A DNA stretch of 64,000 bases from Zygnema circumcarinatum. Lineage: Eukaryota > Streptophyta > Zygnematophyceae > Zygnematales > Zygnemataceae. The translations under genes were made by a program, and so were the position numbers. Within the stretch, counting starts at the first letter, position 1. Each line of letters opens with the position of its first letter. A model generated the notes under the pieces. That model worked only from the letters and a program-made list of their open reading frames with translations. It was not told the origin of the DNA and made no database searches. The stretch lies in the NCBI GenBank assembly GCA_037447605.1, contig CM074807.1, positions 3,271,849 through 3,335,848 on the forward strand. Reading direction: 5' to 3'. Of the stretch, positions 11,003 to 21,740 are shown piece by piece.

Positions 11003-12763
11003 ACCTCCCTCTCTGTCTCCCATTCGCCCTCCCCCTTTCAAATACTTTTTGCGGCAGTGAATATTTCAACCATGTGCAGTGCCCCGTGCTTTTGCGGCTG
11101 CTAGAGAAGCTCCGTCGGGAAAAGCCGGCTTTAACTCCTCAAGTAGGTCCTCAATGCTCTTTTCTGCGGAGCATCACAACTCAGGTTTAATACTGGAAGA
11201 AGATTGTCTGCCTCATTTTGATCCTCGATACAAAGATGAGATCTGCCCACAGTTTTGTCAAAGAGACGATGGGTTTATACACAAACAGTTCAGCCTTTCA
11301 TAGAGAGACACGTCATTTTTACTCCATATGAAGTACTAGTTGTGTTCCAGGTTTTTGAGCAATCTGTGATGTAAACTGGGACAGCACTACATTGCATGGT
11401 GACGAGAAATTATGTGCCACATAACAACTTTTGAGTTATCTAGCATGGGAAAGAAGTGTAACCTGTGGAAGGAGAAGGGGTTGGCCAGGTTCTTTTAGTC
11501 GATGGGAATGGCTTGTTACATCCAAGAGGTGGGCAGCATAGTCGTAGCTTTGCCGCTTTCAAAACCGAGGTGGAGAGGGACATTGGAAATTGTAGGAGTA
11601 TGGAGCCATGATGGGGCCATGTCTCTGAAGTATATTACCTTTCTGATTCTTTTGCTTTTGTGGCTTTTGGAGGACACAGGATTTGGGCTTGCATGCCATC
11701 TGGGGGTATCCGCAGATATTCCAACGATAGGAGTTGGCAAATCTGTAGGTTTCATGGTCTACGTTGCCCCACTTGCTTGAAGAATCTATATGCTACCACA
11801 GTATGCTTTCTTAGCACAGATAAAGTTTGATTCCACTGTTGATTTTCGCCACAAAATTGTTAATAAATGGGTTAATATATGGATAGTGAACGAACATGGG
11901 TCCCTTGTGATGGTGCAGATGCATCATGTGGACGGAATGACAGCCAATGAGGTTCGAGCATTAGCCTCTCGCTGCTCCCTTCAACCGGGAGAAGCCTTGA
12001 CTTTGATAGGCCGCAGTGGGCACATATGGGGAGCGGTAAAACACCCTCTTTTGACCTACAAAGTCACGTGAAGATAAATATATGGGCCAGAAAAGTAATC
12101 ATTTAGTTGGGGAGAGGCTGAGGTCGGTGGGGATGCAGGTTCAAGACGTAAAGGAACGTGATCATGATGATTTCTTGACTTCTATCATGACTTGTATCTC
12201 CTTCTGTTGACTGAGGTTGCTGGAGGGGGTTGAGATGCAGGCCTTCAGAAGCCATGGGGAGAGCATTAAGCCCATCTTCGTCTCTATTGGGCACCGCATT
12301 TCCCTGTCGACAGCCATTGCCGTCGTTCGTCAATGCTGCAATTTCCGAATTCCGGAACCAATTCGACAGGTGCAGGCTCGTGCTCTAGTCATGATTCAGC
12401 ATCTCAAAATCTATTCCTTTTCTTTGGGCTGTTCCATATTTTAGGGCTTCTAAGTGTTCACACTGATCGGAGACTGCCAGTTTTTTCGTATCAATTTGTA
12501 AGGCTAAAGATGGGCGCTGCCAACAGAGAGTATACCTTCTGCCAATGACTTTGAGGAAGGATCCTTATTATAGCGTTTGGTAGAGTTAAAGCTCGATGGG
12601 GCTCTTCTGTCACTTTCTCTCTGTTTTATTCGCCCTCCCCGGATGCCGCATTGAACATAGAACTCAAGACTGCTGTGGTTTGTATTCACGGTGGTTAAAA
12701 TTGCAGGCAGATAAGCGTTCCAGAGAGCAGCTCCGGCAGGGCCTGCAAGGGAAGGGCCTGTAA
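9672..12763 (+). CDS. Endonuclease V (deoxyinosine/inosine 3' endonuclease)
   Basis: Eight exons (9672-9790, 10025-10808, 11080-11142, 11489-11528, 11680-11744, 11919-12035, 12241-12369, 12707-12763) join in frame to 457 residues. Family motifs appear in order: an N-terminal helix WIREQEELKMHLVLQDDF, YVGGVDLSF carrying the first metal-binding Asp, LPYMAGFLAFRE (the wedge and conserved Glu region), LLVDGNGLLHPRGFGLACHLGV (second Asp), PTIGVGKS, HHVDGM, LIGRSGHIWGAA and FVSIGHRISLSTA, ending IRQADKRSREQL. Endonuclease V cleaves one nucleotide 3' of inosine in nucleic acid; eukaryotic enzymes prefer inosine-containing RNA. The oddity is exon 2, which adds about 150 residues of Ser/His/Cys-containing sequence between the N-terminal helix and the catalytic core. 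Typical proteins are about 250-300 residues. Intron 2 holds a (CT)n microsatellite just upstream of its acceptor. Confidence 0.93.
10928..11000 (+). repeat. (CT)n microsatellite in endonuclease V intron 2
   Basis: About 36 uninterrupted CT dinucleotides sit in the intron, upstream of the acceptor at 11079. In the sense direction the tract is pyrimidine, so it may extend the polypyrimidine tract. Confidence 0.95.
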
Positions 12764-13107
12764 GGCTCATCATCGTAACTCAGAACCCAGTTGGGCGCAC
12801 TCAAATTGGTCATGAATTTGCATGTTCGCGCTACTTGTATTGCGTATGCTAACAATGTCGTTATGTTCTCAATGGAGGGGAGGGAAACTTAATCGTTTAG
12901 TGCCTCACTAGGAAAGTTGGCAAGTTGTTCAAACATGAACATTCATGACCCACCAACATAGTGCCAAGACAGCCTTATTGTAACGCACCTGCCCATTGTA
13001 AGGCAACGTTTGTATAATGTACAATGTATAATGTTAAAGAAGAGATAGTTCATAAGGCGTGACGCACCGTCCTCTTTTTCGCACAAATTGGACCATTTCC
13101 GTACGAA

Positions 13108-13268
13108 TAGGGGGTGTCAGACTTAACAAAATCTTACGAAAAGCGTTACGAAAAAAAAGGTTACGAAAGTACTCCGCCGCAGCAGGATCGCGATTATACT
13201 GGAGTACTCGTTCTGATGTCAAACTTACGAACACGCGTACTGAATTTTTTTAAGTCTGACACCCCCTA
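13108..13268. mobile_element. MITE-like element with 17-bp perfect terminal inverted repeats and TA flanks
   Basis: GGGGGTGTCAGACTTAA at 13110-13126 is matched by its exact reverse complement at 13250-13266. Each end is directly flanked by TA (13108-13109 and 13267-13268), as expected for the TA target duplication of Tc1/mariner-type (Stowaway-like) elements. The 161-bp interior is non-coding and holds a second inverted pair, AGTACTCC...GGAGTACT. Size, perfect inverted repeats and lack of coding capacity fit a non-autonomous miniature element. The superfamily assignment is inferred from the TA flanks only. Confidence 0.75.
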
Positions 13269-13366
13269 ATGGGCCCAAATCCGGCTTGTTTTCTTCCGAA
13301 AACCGTCGCCCATTTTCAGACTTTCCCCGGCCTCGAAATTTGGCCGAGAGCGCCACCGACCTACTA

Positions 13367-13841
13367 CAGTCTAATCACGTTATAGTGACACTGTTTATAA
13401 GAACAGCATGGATATACTGACTTTTTTTCCGGGAACGGAATTGCACCACTGCAGATCCTGCGCCAGTAGTGACGCCATTACGGATATAATGACGTTTGAA
13501 AACCCTAATTGTTACTATATATTCAAAATCTCGATATTACCCACGGAATATATGTTACAAATATACTACAACCGTATACATAATCGACAAATACCGTCAG
13601 ATATCGACTTGATCGTACATATCAACTTGACCGTACACATGCTCACTAGGGTTCGTACACACCTACCCACGTGACGACTGCCCAAAAAGTACAATGTACG
13701 GTATCAAAGGCGTACGGATATACCGCAAAAACATATCTAATAACATTGTTACTATAAATGTGAAATGACAAACGGGTCATTACCGATATAGTGACACAAA
13801 CATGTGGGGACCGACACAGTCACTATAACGTGATTAGACTG
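13367..13841. mobile_element. Second inverted-repeat-bounded element (475 bp, non-autonomous)
   Basis: CAGTCTAATCACGTTATAGTGAC (13367-13389) is matched perfectly, in reverse complement, by 13819-13841. The match continues imperfectly inward. Subterminal stretches also mirror each other: CATTACGGATATAATGACGTTT near 13477 against AAACGGGTCATTACCGATATAGTGAC near 13774. The interior is AT-rich with repeated TACGTAT/CGTACA motifs and no transposase. A target duplication could not be identified, so the superfamily is unknown. It lies only about 100 bp from the MITE at 13108-13268. Confidence 0.65.
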
Positions 13842-14480
13842 GTATCCGGGTTGGCGCTGCTGCACCGACCAATGAAAGCCACCGGAGGGGGAGGTTCGTA
13901 CGAATTCGTACGATGGCACAGACACAGCCCTTTGGGTGGTGGTCGTATCAACCACCGCCGTATGTCCGTCCCAAGAAACGGCCGTGCAAGTAACGGAACA
14001 GAAGAGCCGTTCGATGCTCGAAAATATGTAAAATATCGAGGGCCAATATTCCCCGTCGCAAATCCGCGCGAGTTTTGAGACTCGGCAGTTTCCGGTTTCT
14101 GGAAAACCGCGAAACCATATGAGTCTGGGTTTTCGGTTTTGAAAGGGTACGAGAAAAACCAGGTTTTTCCTGGAAAATGCCACTCGGTTTTCCTTTACGC
14201 ATATTTCTGTACGGTAACAGCATGAATTCGGTGCCGTATCATACAAAAACAATTGTTCAAATGTCCCAGTTTTTATTCTCCACCCAAAATTTTGTTTTTT
14301 TTTTCTGGCCGGTTTGTACGACCCAACAAACCGGTTTCTAAGTTTTCGACATTTCGAAAAGACGAGACCTTTCTCGTGTGGTCAAGCGTCCCCAATGGTG
14401 GTTTGCCAGGTGTCACATGGCTACACGTGACGACTAGCCATTGGTGAGAACTTCAATATGGAGCGCCCTCCTTTCTCAAA

Positions 14481-14489
14481 TTAGGGTTT
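14481..14489. promoter_or_regulatory. Telo-box upstream of the SUD1/DOA10 gene
   Basis: TTAGGGTTT (reverse complement of AAACCCTAA) lies about 400 bp before the start codon, preceding GA-rich probable leader sequence. The assignment rests on motif and position only. Confidence 0.35.
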
Positions 14490-14888
14490 GCTGCTCCCGA
14501 CAAGAGGCTGTGGGAGTGGGTGAGAGGGAGGGAGGGGCAGAGAGGGAGAGAGGTGTGAGAGAGGTAGAGAGAGGGAGAAAAACTAGAGAAGGCAAGTGTA
14601 AGGAAAGTTGAATTTTAGAGGGAAGAGAGAGAGAGGGGGTTTAGGGACTTGTCTGTGTGAAAGAGGGAGAAGGAGGCGGGCAGGAGCTGCCAAATACGAG
14701 ACTGACAGGTGGATCTCGACTAAATTCTGCACTGTCTACAAGAAATTAGGGTTAATTTTTTGAGCAGTTTCTGCTGATTTCACGCCAACTGTCCTGCAAA
14801 CTTGGAGCTTCCGTGCAACTTCATGCACAACTTGTTGTGTGAACATGGTTTGAAGATGCAAGCCTAGTTCTGTTGCCGTCTCAGATAA

Positions 14889-17800
14889 ATGGCGGACTTT
14901 TCCTTTGCAGAAGGGGGGGAAGCCCTGCCTTCTTCCAGCAGGGTTGCAGGAGGAAGCGTGCAGATAGAGGGTTGGAGAGCGAGAGAGCGGAAGAGAGAGA
15001 TCGAGCGGGAGAAGGAGAGAGAGAGGGAGAGGGAGAAGGAGAAGGAGATGGAGAGGGAGAGAGAGAGGGAGAGAGAGAGGGAGAGGGAGAGGGAGCTGCG
15101 TAGCGGATACGCCAACGAAGAGGAAGAGGACGTTTGCAGGATTTGTCGAACAGCAGGGGAGGAGAGCAGCCCTCTGTACTACCCCTGCGCGTGCAGCGGC
15201 AGCATCAAATATGTGCATCAGGAGTGCCTTCTGCAGTGGCTCAACCACAGCAATACTCGGCACTGCGAGGTGATCCTTAGGCCCAGTATTTTCCTGCAGT
15301 CTCTGTTGGGGGAGGGGCGTAGGGAGGGGGCCCAATGTATGAGCTGCAGTGGGAGAGAGTCGATAAAGTAAAGAGGGTATAGAGAGAGAGAGAGGGAAGA
15401 GGAAGGGGTGGGAAAGGGATAGAGGGTAGGGAGAGAGGGGCAGCGAGAGAGAGGGAGAGGAGAGAAAGAGAGGGAGGAAAGTGAGGGATAGGGGCGAAGA
15501 GAGAATGAGAGAGAGGGAGAGGGGCGAGATTGTATGGGAAAAATAGAGAGTGGGGGGGGAGAGGGAGAGGAAGCGAGAGAGAGAGAGGGAGAGGGGGAGA
15601 GAGAGCGGGGGACGGGAGAGCGAGGAGGGGAGAGAGAGTGGGGGAGAAAGAGGGTTTAGAAGCGTGTACATGTTTAAAGACACTGCTGCAGGAAAGAAAC
15701 TGTAGCAGAATATCGATTGCTTTAGTTCGTTCGCATGTTTCTCTATTGATCTTTAGGGTTTCGTACATGAAAAGCGTGCAGGCTGCAATTCAGCAGTTTA
15801 TATGCAATTCGGTTATACTTGTTTAAATGCTGTCGAAGTTGGAGAAACATTTGTAGAGCAGCTGATACTGACAAAAAAATCGTTAAGGGAGTCGATACAT
15901 CCGTGGTCGGATCTCATAAAGTGAAGAGCGACCTTAGTTGTAGTCTGTCCTTTCTCGTTTTAAGGCTTAGCGAGTCATTTGTGGGAACAGATAGTCATCC
16001 ATTATCATCTCCAGGCATTCGTTCTCTTGTTTATTTTTCCAAATAATCGCAATCATGCTTCCGTAAGCATCATGGACAGGGTTTTCGACTGAACAATCTT
16101 CATCACACATACTACGTCCTTTCTCCAGTATTGAATTCGAAATTAATTTCGGAATGGATACTGGTTTTCCGGTGCAGGTCTGCAAACACCCATTTTCATT
16201 CTCTCCCGTGTATGCGGAAAATGCCCCTGCAAGACTTCCTTTGCAAGAGCTCTTAATTGGAGCAGCACTAAAAGCAGGGAGAGGTCTTCGATTTTCCGCC
16301 CGCCTAGGACTTGTTCTTAGTGTGTGGCTCCTCTTTATCCCCTTCACAACATGTTGGCTTTGGAGACTCACATTCGTCCGAACCTTTCAAGAAGCTCAAA
16401 CTCTCCTTGCAGCTCGACTCTCTCCTCTCCTCCTCCTCACCGACTGCGTCTATGGCTCCTTGCTTTCTGCTGGAATTGTATTTGTTTTCCTCTGCGCTAC
16501 TTCACTCCGAGAATACTTTCGGCATGTGCACGATCACGGGAGAGAGGGAGAGCGAGAGCAGGACGAGGCTGCTGGAGAAAGAGAGAGAGTTAGGATAGGA
16601 GCTGGAAGAGGCAGAGGCGCTCGAATTGGTCGGCAAAATGCGAGACACGGTGATGGGTTTAATGGAGCTAATGGTGTAGTACAAAGAGGAGTAGAAGGTG
16701 CAGGTCAGCAGGAGGTTGAAAATGCAGCCATAGGCGGAAGGTTGGAAGCTGTTCCTGGAGTTCCTGCTGCTCCTATTGATGCGGAACCCGTTTTTGAAAT
16801 CCCTGAGGAGTTGGATGCTATGGACGATATGCCGTTCGATGAGCTTGTGGGAATGCAGGGACCCATTCTTCACCTGGTGGAGAATGCTATCACGGTAAGA
16901 TGAGAAGGGAGAGGCTTGTCGTTTTGCTTTTTCTCAATTGCCACGTTCGAGAAGTAAGATAATGAATATCTCCTTCTTGATGTGAATGTTGCCTTCTTGT
17001 GTCTTGCAGGTTATGGCCAGCAATGCCATCTTTTTGGCGATTGTTCTACTCGCGCCCTTCACATTGGGCCGGATGGCTCTCTCTACAGCTGCATATCTCA
17101 GTATCACTCCACTAGGGGCTACTCTCCTCACCACTTGTTCAATGTTTTCCTCTTCCCTACATTCTCTGCTCGGATTAACATATCTTCAAAAAGCAGCTCC
17201 AAAGATCAACAATCATTTGCCCATCAATGATTCGACCATCGTTTCGACAGTCCTTCCAAACATGTTGGATAACATCTCTTCCATACTTTCCACAAGTCTT
17301 CATGAGTCAAACCTATCCACAATGTACTCAAAACTGCTCGAACTCGGCAGTGCATTTGGAAGCAATAACGCATCCACTCCATTAGGCTCAGTAATGCATA
17401 CTTTGAAGAGCGTTTCTCAAAGGTACAGCAACCTTGTGGGTTTAGTGGGCTTCAGCAATCTAGTAAAGGCCCCTCACGATGAGACGGTTCAGAGGACTCT
17501 TAAAACACTGGCTGCCTTCTCCGATGCAGCCACTGTGGCAGTAGGGTATGGAGTGATGGTAGGGGTACTACTCTCCTATGTGGCATTAGTGATGCTTGTT
17601 CGATATGTGAAGTCGGAGCCTCTTGTTGGAAGGAGTGGAGGCGGAGTGGCTACAGTTGCTGAAGCAGCACCTTCAATTGTGCGGCAAATTGTTGCAGGCG
17701 TGAGGTGAGTAGGTGGGAGAGAGAGAGAGGGAGAGGACGAGAGAGAGCAACAGAGAGAGCAACAGAGAGAGCAACAGAGAGGTTGGCAGAGAAACTGACC

Positions 17801-20800
17801 TGTAAGACATGCCTGTTTTTGAAACTTTGGAAGGGACAAAGTTCAGTTTTTGGGGTCCTGTAGATGAATGGGACCCTCTCGGAATCGCCATTCTCTGGTT
17901 AATGAAGCCCCTTTAACTTCACGCTGCTTTTGGGTTTTAGGAGGGCCTCATTAAACAGGTCTTTTTTTTTTTGGGGGGGGAGGGCTCAGATATATGGGCA
18001 TGCTGATCAAAGTATTAGGCCTTTTGCTGGTGGAGCTGGGAGTCTTCCCCCTCTTCTGTGGATGGTGGCTGGATGTATGCACTATGGGTCTGCTCAATGC
18101 GACATTGGCCCAACGCATCGCCTTTCTCAAGAGGGCCCCTCTCTCATGCTCTCTCCTCCATTGGCTGGTGGGCATTCTCTACATGCTACAAGTCAGCATT
18201 TTCATCAGTCTTCTCCGGGAGGTAAGCTTTTCTTTCCTTTTCGTATCTTTGCCTCTCGTTCCTTCTTCCCTTTGACCTTGGTCTATTTTCTTCACCCGTG
18301 TTCGATGCCCAACACCCTCTCTCTCTCTTTCTCTCTCTCTCTCGCTCTCTCCCTCTCTCTCTCTCTCTACCCTCTCTCCACCCCCTTCTGACCTTCCTCT
18401 ATTTCCGTCACCCATTTCCTATGCCCCAAGTCCCCCCACTTCTCTCTCTCTCTGTCTCTCCCTCCTCCCTCTTTCATTCGTCTATTTTCTTCACCCATTT
18501 TCTATTGTCCCATTCCCTTCCCCCCCTCCTCTCCCTCCTTCCCCCTGCCCCCTCCCTCTCTCCCCCTCATGATACTTCCAACACTACCATCCCAAAGCAC
18601 GAGGATACATGAAGGCTGAAACCCCTCCTTCCCCCTGCCCCCTCCCTCTCTCCCCCTCATGATACTTCCAACACTACCATCCCAAAGCACGAGGATACAT
18701 GAAGGCTGAAACCCCTCCTTCCCCCTGCCCCCTCCCTCTCTCCCCCTCATGATACTTCCAACACTACCATCCCAAAGCACGAGGCCCATATCATATCCCA
18801 TACATGAAGGCTGAAACCCCTCCTTCCCCCTGCAGGTCCTCCGCCCTGGAGTCCTCTACTTTTTGCGGGACCCCACTGACCCCAACTACAACCCCTTTAG
18901 GGATCTCGTGGATGACCCCGTCCCCAAACACGCTCGCAGAATGCTGCTCTCTCTGCTGGTCTATGCAAACCTCATCGTTCTGCTCGTTTTTCTGCCCGTG
19001 CAAGTGGCGTTGGCAATGGCTCCCTCCATCTTCCCTCTCAATCTCAGGTGAATGCAGATAATAAGAATCCGGATCGAAGCAATGTCTGTGTTTCACGTTT
19101 TGTTTTCGTTATTACTTTCGCACCCTACGTTTTTTTTTTCTTTTTTTTTTTTTTTTTTTCGTTTTTTTGTTCGGTTGTTGTTTGTGGTTGAGTTTTGGAG
19201 CCATCTCTTATGCAAGCTGTAGAGTGGTGCAGATTTTCGGACCCCTTCACTGAAATTCCGGCCGATATGCTGCTCTTCCACGTATGCGTCCCCTTCACTA
19301 TTGAGCATTTTCGACCCCGCCTCGCTATGAAGAGGATTTTGGGCCACTGGTTTACTATTGCAGGCCGAGCATTAGGGTTAACCGACTTCCTGTTACCCCT
19401 GCCCGATAATGGCAATGGAGGAGGTGATGGTCGAGAGGTCAGAAGGCAGAATGGGCAAGCAGGAAATCTTATGCTGGAAGCACCCCCCCCTCCTCCTCCT
19501 CCTCCTCCTCCTCCTCTCCCTCACCCCCTACCAGGTGTTGCCGTTCCCTTTGAGAATGTTCTAGGAGAGGAGGCAGAGGGGAGAGATGAAGCTCGCAGGA
19601 AGGGTCCGGGACAAGCGTGGGAAGGAGATGAGAGTGGGGAGTCGGAAGAGTGAGCCCCTTTCTCTCCACTTTTTTTTTCCCTCGAAGTTTTCAGCTTGAG
19701 AAAATTTTACTCCCCGAAATCATGGAAATCGTTCTGCCCCCAACAGCGTTGACAGCCCTAATTCTGCAACAAAGAGAGATGCTCGAACCCTGAATGAGAC
19801 TGCTCTCTTAGCTTAAAACCCATCAAGAATCAAAAGTCCCAAAGGCTTAGCAGCAACCCTAGCCCAAACGTTGACTCTTGACTTTTAACTACAGCAACCC
19901 TAAATCCGTCTCTTAACCCTGACCTTTTAACCCTAGAATTTCCCATAATGCTCACCCTACCTAACCCCTACTTTCGTTTCTTGGGCTGCTTGGTTTCAGC
20001 GGCACTTTAGCGGCCCGGCTCGTGATATTGGTGGTGGCTGCATGGCTCAGTTTGCTGTTCTGTAATGCGGCCGTTATGGTGTTCCCTGTGGCAATTGGCC
20101 GTTGGGTTTTCGGTCACATCACACGGCTGCCCTTCACATATGGAGCGCAATGTAACGGTGAGTTCTATGCCAGCCCCTCATAATGTCAAACCTTTACGAT
20201 GTCAAATTTGTATAATGTCAAATTTTAGCTCACCCTAGCAACTCTCGAAACCGACAATTCCTTCACCTTAAATCCCAAGAACTTCCCCTTCCCCCCCCCC
20301 TTCCTTTTTTCCTTCTACACATCCATCTTACTTTCTGCTTGTCTCAGCCTTCCCATTCGGTTGCTTCTTAACCTTCTACTGTTCAGCTCTGAGAACTGTT
20401 CGAATCGGTTCGGTTAACTTATCAAGCTATCTGGATGGGTCACTGAGGCTTTTGAGCCCTCCTTTTTGGAGTGTATGTGCAGATATGTACGCATTTGGAA
20501 TTGGCTGCTATGTTCTATGGGGCTCTGTGGCTGGTCTCCGTTATCTCGAGAGTTACCTTCACACCCATAATGCACGTGTTCTCCTTCTCCACATTCTGAA
20601 GTGGACCGGAATTGTATTGAAGAGCACCGCTCTATTGGCACTTTGGGTAAGCCTTGTTCAACTTCTCTGGCGATATTTGCTAGATCTACTATGCCCCATA
20701 TTATGTATACTAAATTTCCAGTGAAATTGAGCTAGGTTAAACGGCTAAACTGCTACTTTTTTGTTGTTTTTGGCTCGTATTTTTTCTGCAGATTGGAGTT

Positions 20801-21740
20801 GTTCCCGTTCTTATCGGCCTCCTATTTGAGCTCGTTGTTGTGGTGCCCCTCCGAGTGCCCGTAGATGAGAGCCCCGTCTTTCTACTCTATCAAGATTGGG
20901 CTTTGGGGCTACTTTTCCTCAAAATATGGACCCGTTTGGTATGCTACCAGTCTCTCCTCTCCGCTTTCTAATGAATGAAAAACCTTACCTTGGACATTGG
21001 CAGAAACCACAATCCTGTTGCACACTGAACAAATCTTTGTTCTTTCATGAAGGAAAGGAAGCTGTATGTTTTTTGGTTTAACCCTTAACTGGAACTAGTG
21101 TTGCAGGTTATGGTGCCTCCTGCATGCATATTCATCATGAGTTCTCGCTTGTTCTAAAATATAGCTTCAGATTCACGTGTTTGACTACCAAGGAGGGTGT
21201 TTCGGCCCACTTGGGTCTGTTCGATTTCTGCAATCGTTTGGGCTTTCATTTCGGTTCTGTTTGCCATTAATTTCTACTGCTTGAAATTCTGAATCCCTTG
21301 TTGTCTTGATGCTGTTCAAGCAGGTAATGATGGGGCAGGCGAACCTCATAGCGGATGAGAGCTGGAGGGCAAAACTCGAGCGAGTGAAGAACGACGGCTT
21401 TGCTGGTCTTAACGGCTTTTGGGTCCTTCGAGAAATCATCTGCCCAGTCCTAAGGGACCTTCTAACGGCCCTTTGTGTCCCCTTCGTCTTATCAAAGGGA
21501 CTATTTCCACTTCTGGGCTTCCCCCTGGTAGTCAATTCCGCCGTTTACCGCTTCGCTTGGCTCGCCTGTCTCGCCCTAATTCTAGGGTTCTATGGCTTGA
21601 AGAGGGCGCATTCATGGCTCACGGACCTTCACAATTCCATAAGAGATGATCGGTATTTGGTGGGAAGGAGGCTCCATAACTTCAAGGAACTGGCAAGCGG
21701 CCCCTCCCGGGGGGGAAGAGCGGTACTGCAAGGTCGTTGA
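14889..21740 (+). CDS. SUD1: SUD1/DOA10/TEB4-type RING-CH E3 ubiquitin-protein ligase (ER membrane)
   Basis: Ten exons (14889-15269, 16178-16894, 17010-17704, 17990-18221, 18836-19047, 19233-19649, 20000-20157, 20483-20646, 20792-20938, 21324-21740) join in frame to 1,179 residues, close to Arabidopsis SUD1/CER9. An N-terminal RING-CH finger at about 83-130 keeps the C4HC3 pattern: CRIC, CAC, HQEC, CEVC. The last CEV|C pair is split by intron 1. Many hydrophobic segments follow, starting with LVLSVWLLFIPFTTCWLW, plus conserved blocks FRDLVDDPVPKHARR, DPFTEIPADMLLF, VPVDESPVFLLYQDW, DGFAGLNGFWVLRE and HNSIRDDRYLVGRRLHNF. The family ubiquitinates ER and cytosolic proteins for degradation; plant SUD1 controls HMG-CoA reductase activity and cuticle lipids. 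Oddities are an Arg/Glu repeat before the RING (residues about 29-70) and an 11-Pro run near 19486-19520 in exon 6. Confidence 0.95.
15361..15655 (+). repeat. GA-rich low-complexity tract in SUD1 intron 1
   Basis: About 295 bp of GAGAGAGG/GAGGGG-type purine sequence lies within the first intron, in the sense orientation. It is not a pure microsatellite and contains no exon-like frame on the plus strand. The antisense Leu/Ser/Pro frame is a shadow. Confidence 0.85.
18541..18835 (+). repeat. 90-bp minisatellite (three full copies plus a partial) ending in the SUD1 intron 4 acceptor
   Basis: Copies begin CCCCCTGCCC at 18541, 18631 and 18721 with an exact 90-bp period. Each contains CCCTCATGATACTTCC, a CCCAAAGCACGAGG core and ATGAAGGCTGAAACCCC. 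The third copy carries a short insertion (CCCATATCATATCCC). A fourth, truncated copy starts TTCCCCCTGC and continues AG|GTCC, where it becomes the real acceptor of exon 5 at 18835. The repeats are nearly identical and therefore young. Confidence 0.9.

Larger units (their letters stand above)
12764..14888. other. Transposon-rich intergenic spacer upstream of the SUD1 gene
   Basis: The spacer contains two inverted-repeat-bounded elements (separate entries), a perfect 18-nt palindrome at 13896-13913 centred on GAATTC, many TACGA/CGTAC motifs and, at about 14520-14690, GA-rich sequence. No protein domain or transposase fragment was seen. The last part (14460-14888), with a telo-box at 14481-14489, is the probable promoter and 5' UTR of the SUD1 gene. 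Confidence 0.6.

Noticed and set aside
12764-14888. Retrotransposon or viral coding remains
   Set aside because: No reverse transcriptase, integrase, gag, transposase or other viral-like motif was found in any frame; only inverted-repeat non-coding elements were seen.
14736-15683. 315-residue minus-strand Leu/Ser/Pro frame
   Set aside because: It is antisense to SUD1 exon 1 and the intron 1 GA tract. Its sequence is repeat-encoded and the RING-CH exon is on the plus strand.
18541-18835. CRISPR-like direct repeats
   Set aside because: The 90-bp units are contiguous with no unique spacers and lie inside a plant intron; this is a minisatellite.
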